DNA of 7,100 bases from Nitrospirota bacterium. Lineage in GTDB: Bacteria > Nitrospirota > Nitrospiria > Nitrospirales > Nitrospiraceae. This document shows positions 6,813 to 7,100 of this stretch, in pieces (position 1 is the first letter of the stretch; every line of letters begins with the position of its first letter). The DNA is taken from contig JACRQB010000061.1 of NCBI GenBank assembly GCA_016222925.1, positions 1 to 7,100 of the forward strand, given 5' to 3'. The notes below the pieces were generated by a model. It saw only the letters and a program-made list of their open reading frames with translations. It made no database searches and was not told the DNA's origin. The position numbers and the translations under genes are program-made.

Positions 6813-7100
6813 CTAGGCAGCCATGGCGTGGGGCGGGATCAGTGCCAGAGTATCGTGCAGCTGGGCACGGGCATCCGCGAGCAGTGCCGGGAGGTTGGCC
6901 GGCACAAACCGTGTGGCGGTGAGGGCATGGGGGTTGAATGGTAATGCGGCAGGCCTCCGACTCGACTCGAGTTCCTCATGGTCAGCAACGACACCGGCCA
7001 GGTGGACGATGGACGCATGGAGGGAAAATTCTCCGGCATCCTTCGGGCTCAGTTGACAGCGGACAGCCTGCTCAAGCTGCACCGGCATGCCCCAGGACCA
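6813..7100 (-). CDS. C-terminal end of a second HDOD-domain protein (5' part beyond the window)
   Basis: The frame is open to the right edge; upstream of the internal Met it reads W-S-W-G, so this is the tail of a longer gene and not a 91-residue protein. The visible 95 residues begin with W-G-M-P-V-Q-L-E-Q-A-V-R, which lines up with W-K-L-P-D-D-L-I-E-L-F-R of the neighbouring HDOD-GAF protein and is the typical late-HDOD helix. Next comes L-H-A-S-I-V-H-L-A-G-V-V-A-D, matching the HDOD helix that usually reads A-x-x-x-H-x-A-D. The protein then ends with a helical tail (L-P-A-L-L-A-D-A-R-A-Q-L). No extra output domain follows the HDOD domain; any sensor or receiver domain must be N-terminal, outside the window. 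The assignment rests on this short stretch and on its agreement with the neighbour. Confidence 0.68.
   Translation of the reverse strand, partial: WSWGMPVQLEQAVRCQLSPKDAGEFSLHASIVHLAGVVADHEELESSRRPAALPFNPHALTATRFVPANLPALLADARAQLHDTLALIPPHAMAA

Noticed and set aside
6642..6944. A 100-codon plus-strand open frame after the HDOD-GAF gene
   Set aside because: It overlaps the better-supported minus-strand HDOD tail, starts two bases after a stop without its own ribosome binding site, and its translation shows no domain pattern.

Overview
The window is a GC-rich, gene-dense bacterial chromosome segment with no mobile element, CRISPR array, rRNA or convincing tRNA. The gene types (a GlnE-type nucleotidyltransferase with ACT domains, HDOD/GAF signalling proteins, lipoproteins with a lipobox) indicate a Gram-negative, environmental bacterium. 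The overall look would fit Nitrospirota (Nitrospira-like) or a deltaproteobacterial-type lineage, but that is an impression from protein style and composition and nothing here proves it.

Layout: (1) positions 1-2205, plus strand: a nitrogen-signalling protein, open at the left edge, with two GlnD-like ACT modules followed by a single GlnE-type adenylyltransferase domain. (2) 2206-2506: about 300 bases without a credible gene. (3) 2507-3088, plus: a small exported protein, possibly a lipoprotein, of unknown function. (4) 3089-3196: the gap between two convergent genes, holding a perfect 13-bp stem-loop. (5) 3197-4786, minus: a lipoprotein trypsin-like serine protease with a long disordered, partly acidic stalk and an intact His-Asp-Ser triad. 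(6) 4787-5071: a divergent intergenic region with a good sigma70-type promoter for the protease and a small inverted repeat. (7) 5072-6640, plus: an HDOD-GAF signalling protein. (8) 6641-6812: a short convergent gap with nested inverted repeats. (9) 6813-7100, minus: the C-terminal end of a second HDOD protein that continues past the right edge.

The genes do not form one operon; strands alternate (+,+,-,+,-). Two themes appear: nitrogen-status signalling by covalent nucleotidylation on the left, and HDOD signalling on the right, where two HDOD genes face each other. The protease lies between, next to a small exported protein in convergent orientation. The most distinctive object is the ACT-ACT-GlnE architecture of the first gene. 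I found no strong evidence of a wholly new multi-gene system.
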